DNA of 7,217 bases, from positions 1 through 7,217 of the forward strand of contig JAAZHP010000107.1 in assembly GCA_012510625.1 (NCBI GenBank), in the 5' to 3' direction. The DNA is from Bacillota bacterium. GTDB lineage: Bacteria; Bacillota; Dethiobacteria; DTU022. This document shows, one piece after another, positions 5,680-7,217 of the stretch. The notes beneath the pieces were generated by a model. The model ran no database searches and was not told where the DNA came from. It saw only the letters and a program-made list of their open reading frames with translations. Every line of letters starts with the position of its first letter. Position 1 is the first letter of the stretch. Position numbers and translations under genes: made by a program.

Positions 5680-5724
5680 AACCGGCGTCACTGATGCCGG
5701 CCACTGCTAAAATCGATGCCGGTT
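5680..5724. repeat. Nested inverted and direct GCCGG repeats
   Basis: AACCGGC at 5680-5686 can pair with GCCGGTT at 5718-5724 (7 bp, 31-base loop), or its core CCGGC with the nearer GCCGG at 5696-5700. GATGCCGG is directly repeated at 5693-5700 and 5715-5722. These mutually exclusive pairings resemble a switchable RNA or a set of protein sites. On the plus strand the loop contains GCCACTG, a word typical of cobalamin riboswitches. Confidence 0.45.
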
Positions 5725-5750
5725 CGGTTTAAAGAAAGTCAACATCACAT

Positions 5751-5790
5751 GAGAAGAATAAAGGCTGCCCCGTTTTGATTTGGGACAGCC
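5751..5790 (-). terminator. Rho-independent terminator of the thiolase unit
   Basis: On the minus strand GGCTGTCCC (5790-5782) pairs with GGGGCAGCC (5771-5763) over 9 bp with one G-U wobble and a 10-base loop, followed by the T-rich tail TTTATTCTTCT. On the plus strand the wobble becomes a C-A mismatch and the tail is poorer, so the minus strand is favoured. It lies 34 bases beyond the thiolase stop. Confidence 0.8.
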
Positions 5791-5824
5791 CTTCTTAATT
5801 GCATCCTTTAGGAAAAATATCTGT

Positions 5825-7015
5825 TTAGCCCACCTTTACAATCAGTGCGGCAGCCGTGTCGCCGGCGGCGCAGCCGGTGGCCATGGCATATCCGCCGCCC
5901 TTGATTACCGCCTCTTCGATGGCTTCAATGAGCATGCGGGCCATAGTGGGGGCCTGAGGATGCCCGAAGACCATGGAGCTGCCGTAATTGTTGAAGGATG
6001 CGCCGTCGATCCCCAGCTCCTTGGCCAGGTAGAGGTCGTTGACGATAAAGGGGTTGTGGTTTTTGATGGCGGCCATATCTTTAACGGTCAGACCGGCGCG
6101 CTCAAGGGCCATCCTAGCCGCCGGCACCGGGGCCATGGGCATAAATGCTTTTTTGGCCCGGGCATAGCCGTAGGAGACGATCTGAATCTCAATATTTGGA
6201 TCGGCGCTCATCTCGGCGGCGCGTTCCCTGGTGGTGACGATGATCCCCGCGTTTCCGTCAGCCGGGTGGGTTTGCCCTCCGAAAGTAAGAATGCCGCCTT
6301 CCACTACCGGGCGCAGGCGCGCCAGGGCTTCTTTGGAGGTGGTGGGGACGCCTTCATCTTCTTCCACCAGCCTGGTCTCCTTGCGGGATACTGTAGCTTC
6401 TACCGGGAACATGTAGCGCTTCTGGAAGGCCCTGTCGTTGGCCAGGGCGTCGTCATACTGCCGGTAGCGGATCAAGACAAGCTCGTCGGCCTGCTCGCGG
6501 GTGAATCCCTGCTCCCTGGCTACATTTTCGGCGGTCATGAGTGTGCCGATATTGGTGGAGGGATCGGCCCGCATGTTGTCCATGTTCCAGTTTTCCGAGA
6601 TAACCTCGCCCCCGGGTCCCAGCGGGTTGGGCCAGATTGTATGCGGCCCGTTGGAGCAGCGGTCGACCAGCAGGCAGTAGGCGGTATTGACATTGCCCAT
6701 TTCCACGGCTGCGCCGGCGTTGAAAACGGTGGTGGTAGCGGTGGAGCAGGCCTGCATGATGGTCATGCCGGGGATATCGGGAGCGCCCATCAGGAAAGCG
6801 GCCCAGGTTGCCCCGAAGAATACGCGGTGTTGCCCGATGGTAATGCCCAGGTAGAGATAATCCAGTTCTTTCTGATCCAGGCCCCGGCTTTCAAACCAGC
6901 GCTTGCTTGTTTTCGCGCCGAGCTCGATGGCGTTATCAAGTTGCAAGCTGCCCTGCCATTTGCAAAAAGGAGTGCTGTAGTAACCTTTGTAAGGGATGTA
7001 GGCCTTTTTTAACAT
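5825..7015 (-). CDS. Thiolase-family acyl-CoA acyltransferase (acetyl-CoA C-acyltransferase type)
   Basis: A 396-residue thiolase. The catalytic nucleophile is Cys90 in QACSTATTT; TAENVAREQGFTREQAD (161-177) is the family's central motif; NHNPF (319-323) stands where NEAF is usual; His352 in GHP and Cys382 in ATGCAAGD complete the active site. Length is normal (about 390-400). The enzyme would cleave a 3-ketoacyl-CoA or condense two acyl-CoAs. Several motifs differ from standard acetoacetyl-CoA thiolases (GHPQAPTMAR rather than GHPxGxSGAR), so it may serve an unusual acyl chain. ATG 7015 is chosen because AAAGGAG (7023-7029) lies 7 nt upstream; an in-frame ATG at 7066 falls inside a hairpin and lacks such a site. 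It follows a probable acyl-CoA gene on the same strand and ends at a terminator. Confidence 0.88.
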   Translation of the reverse strand: MLKKAYIPYKGYYSTPFCKWQGSLQLDNAIELGAKTSKRWFESRGLDQKELDYLYLGITIGQHRVFFGATWAAFLMGAPDIPGMTIMQACSTATTTVFNAGAAVEMGNVNTAYCLLVDRCSNGPHTIWPNPLGPGGEVISENWNMDNMRADPSTNIGTLMTAENVAREQGFTREQADELVLIRYRQYDDALANDRAFQKRYMFPVEATVSRKETRLVEEDEGVPTTSKEALARLRPVVEGGILTFGGQTHPADGNAGIIVTTRERAAEMSADPNIEIQIVSYGYARAKKAFMPMAPVPAARMALERAGLTVKDMAAIKNHNPFIVNDLYLAKELGIDGASFNNYGSSMVFGHPQAPTMARMLIEAIEEAVIKGGGYAMATGCAAGDTAAALIVKVG

Positions 7016-7022
7016 GCTGTCT

Positions 7023-7029
7023 CTCCTTT
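7023..7029 (-). promoter_or_regulatory. Ribosome binding site deciding the thiolase start
   Basis: On the minus strand AAAGGAG sits 7 nt before ATG 7015. This rules in favour of a 396-residue protein over a 413-residue version starting at 7066, whose extra 17 residues do not look thiolase-like. Confidence 0.8.
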
Positions 7030-7047
7030 CATTGAATAATGGGGGAT

Positions 7048-7073
7048 GGGGGGAGGCATATGCCATGCCCCCC
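7048..7073. other. G6/C6 hairpin with an inner GGCATATGCC palindrome
   Basis: GGGGGG (7048-7053) pairs with CCCCCC (7068-7073), enclosing the perfect palindrome GGCATATGCC (7055-7064). An ATGCC copy at 7065-7069 permits an alternative pairing. In thiolase mRNA it lies shortly upstream of the ribosome binding site. There is no T-run after it on the minus strand, so it is more likely an mRNA-processing or stability element than a terminator. Confidence 0.55.
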
Positions 7074-7089
7074 TCTATATTTACTTTCT

Positions 7090-7105
7090 ACGCCCGGCCG
7101 GGCGT
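7090..7105. other. Perfect 16-bp GC-rich palindrome
   Basis: ACGCCCGGCCGGGCGT is perfectly self-complementary and lies about 20 bases beyond the stop of the upstream acyl-CoA gene. No T-tract follows on the minus strand. It may be an RNA stem marking the end of that reading frame or a protein-binding site. Confidence 0.5.
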
Positions 7106-7125
7106 TCCTCTCTTATTACGCGCCC

Positions 7126-7217
7126 TTACCGGCCCTTATACTTGGGCGGCCGTCCCGGAGGCGACTGCAGCCCGGCGAGAACGTCTTCCAGGGCGAACAT
7201 CTCGTAAAGGCGGTCGA
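7126..7217 (-). CDS. C-terminal end of a probable crotonase-like acyl-CoA enzyme (partial)
   Basis: Twenty-nine residues are visible before a TAA at 7126-7128; the rest lies beyond the window edge. The pattern ALEDVLAGLQSPPGRPPKYKGR resembles the E-D-x-x-x-G-L-x-(variable)-R-P-P-x-x-K/x-GR ending common in enoyl-CoA hydratases (crotonase family). That resemblance rests on a short stretch, so the family is tentative; a CoA-transferase or another acyl-CoA protein is possible. It is on the same strand as the thiolase, 110 bases upstream of it, and a crotonase next to a thiolase would be a normal pairing in acyl-CoA oxidation. Confidence 0.5.
   Translation of the reverse strand, partial: DRLYEMFALEDVLAGLQSPPGRPPKYKGR

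Larger units (their letters stand above)
5520..5824. other. Intergenic region between thiolase and QueG-like genes
   Basis: About 305 bases with no gene. Read on the minus strand it holds the thiolase terminator (5751-5790), a stretch of overlapping inverted and direct repeats (5680-5724), a good promoter (5623-5651) and a leader of about 100 nt before the QueG-like gene. A TATAAT also occurs on the plus strand at 5599-5604 without a matching -35 box or downstream gene. Confidence 0.7.

Noticed and set aside
5780..7012. Long open frame of 410 codons on the plus strand opposite the thiolase
   Set aside because: It is a Gly/His/Val-rich translation of the antisense of a GC-rich gene, with no recognisable domain and no ribosome binding site. 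The minus-strand frame has a full thiolase active site.

Overview
This window looks like chromosomal DNA from an anaerobic, moderately GC-rich member of the Firmicutes, of the Peptococcaceae/Desulfotomaculum/Pelotomaculum sort. That is an inference. It rests on strong GGAGG-type ribosome binding sites, GTG and TTG starts, consensus sigma-A promoters, a small YozG-like XRE regulator, a QueG-like double [4Fe-4S] corrinoid-type protein, and an acyl-CoA (thiolase) cluster. No rRNA, tRNA, CRISPR array or intact mobile element is visible.

Layout. (1) 1-55 may hold the tail of an upstream plus-strand gene. (2) 143-648 is a two-gene plus-strand unit encoding a small two-helix membrane protein and an XRE-family regulator. 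Its very good extended -10 promoter carries three copies of a TTGACATT-type half-site, a likely autoregulatory operator. (3) 671-1792 on the minus strand encodes a MOT1-type molybdate/sulfate transporter, convergent with the regulator. (4) 1793-2279 is an AT-rich gap of nearly 490 bases with protein-like reading-frame scraps, a repeated TGGTACA word and a perfect 12-bp palindrome. (5) 2280-4370 is a tight plus-strand operon of three overlapping genes: a 3-ketodihydrosphingosine-reductase-like SDR, a second SDR, and an unrecognised four-helix membrane protein. (6) 4398-5519 on the minus strand encodes a QueG-like iron-sulfur protein with C-terminal HEAT repeats but without the family's usual acidic residue. 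It has its own promoter and a leader of about 100 nt. (7) 5825-7217 on the minus strand is an acyl-CoA unit: the tail of a probable crotonase-like protein, two strong intergenic hairpins, then a divergent thiolase ending in a Rho-independent terminator.

How they may work together. The SDR/SDR/membrane operon is the most interesting unit. The first SDR carries the PPDTDTPGF signature seen in eukaryotic 3-ketodihydrosphingosine reductase, with Arg after beta-2 (NADPH-type). The second has Asp at the equivalent place (NADH-type). Together with a co-translated membrane protein, this suggests successive or opposing redox steps on a membrane-associated lipid or ketone substrate. The thiolase unit belongs to acyl-CoA breakdown or synthesis. 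The molybdate transporter and the QueG-like protein appear to be independent single-gene units.
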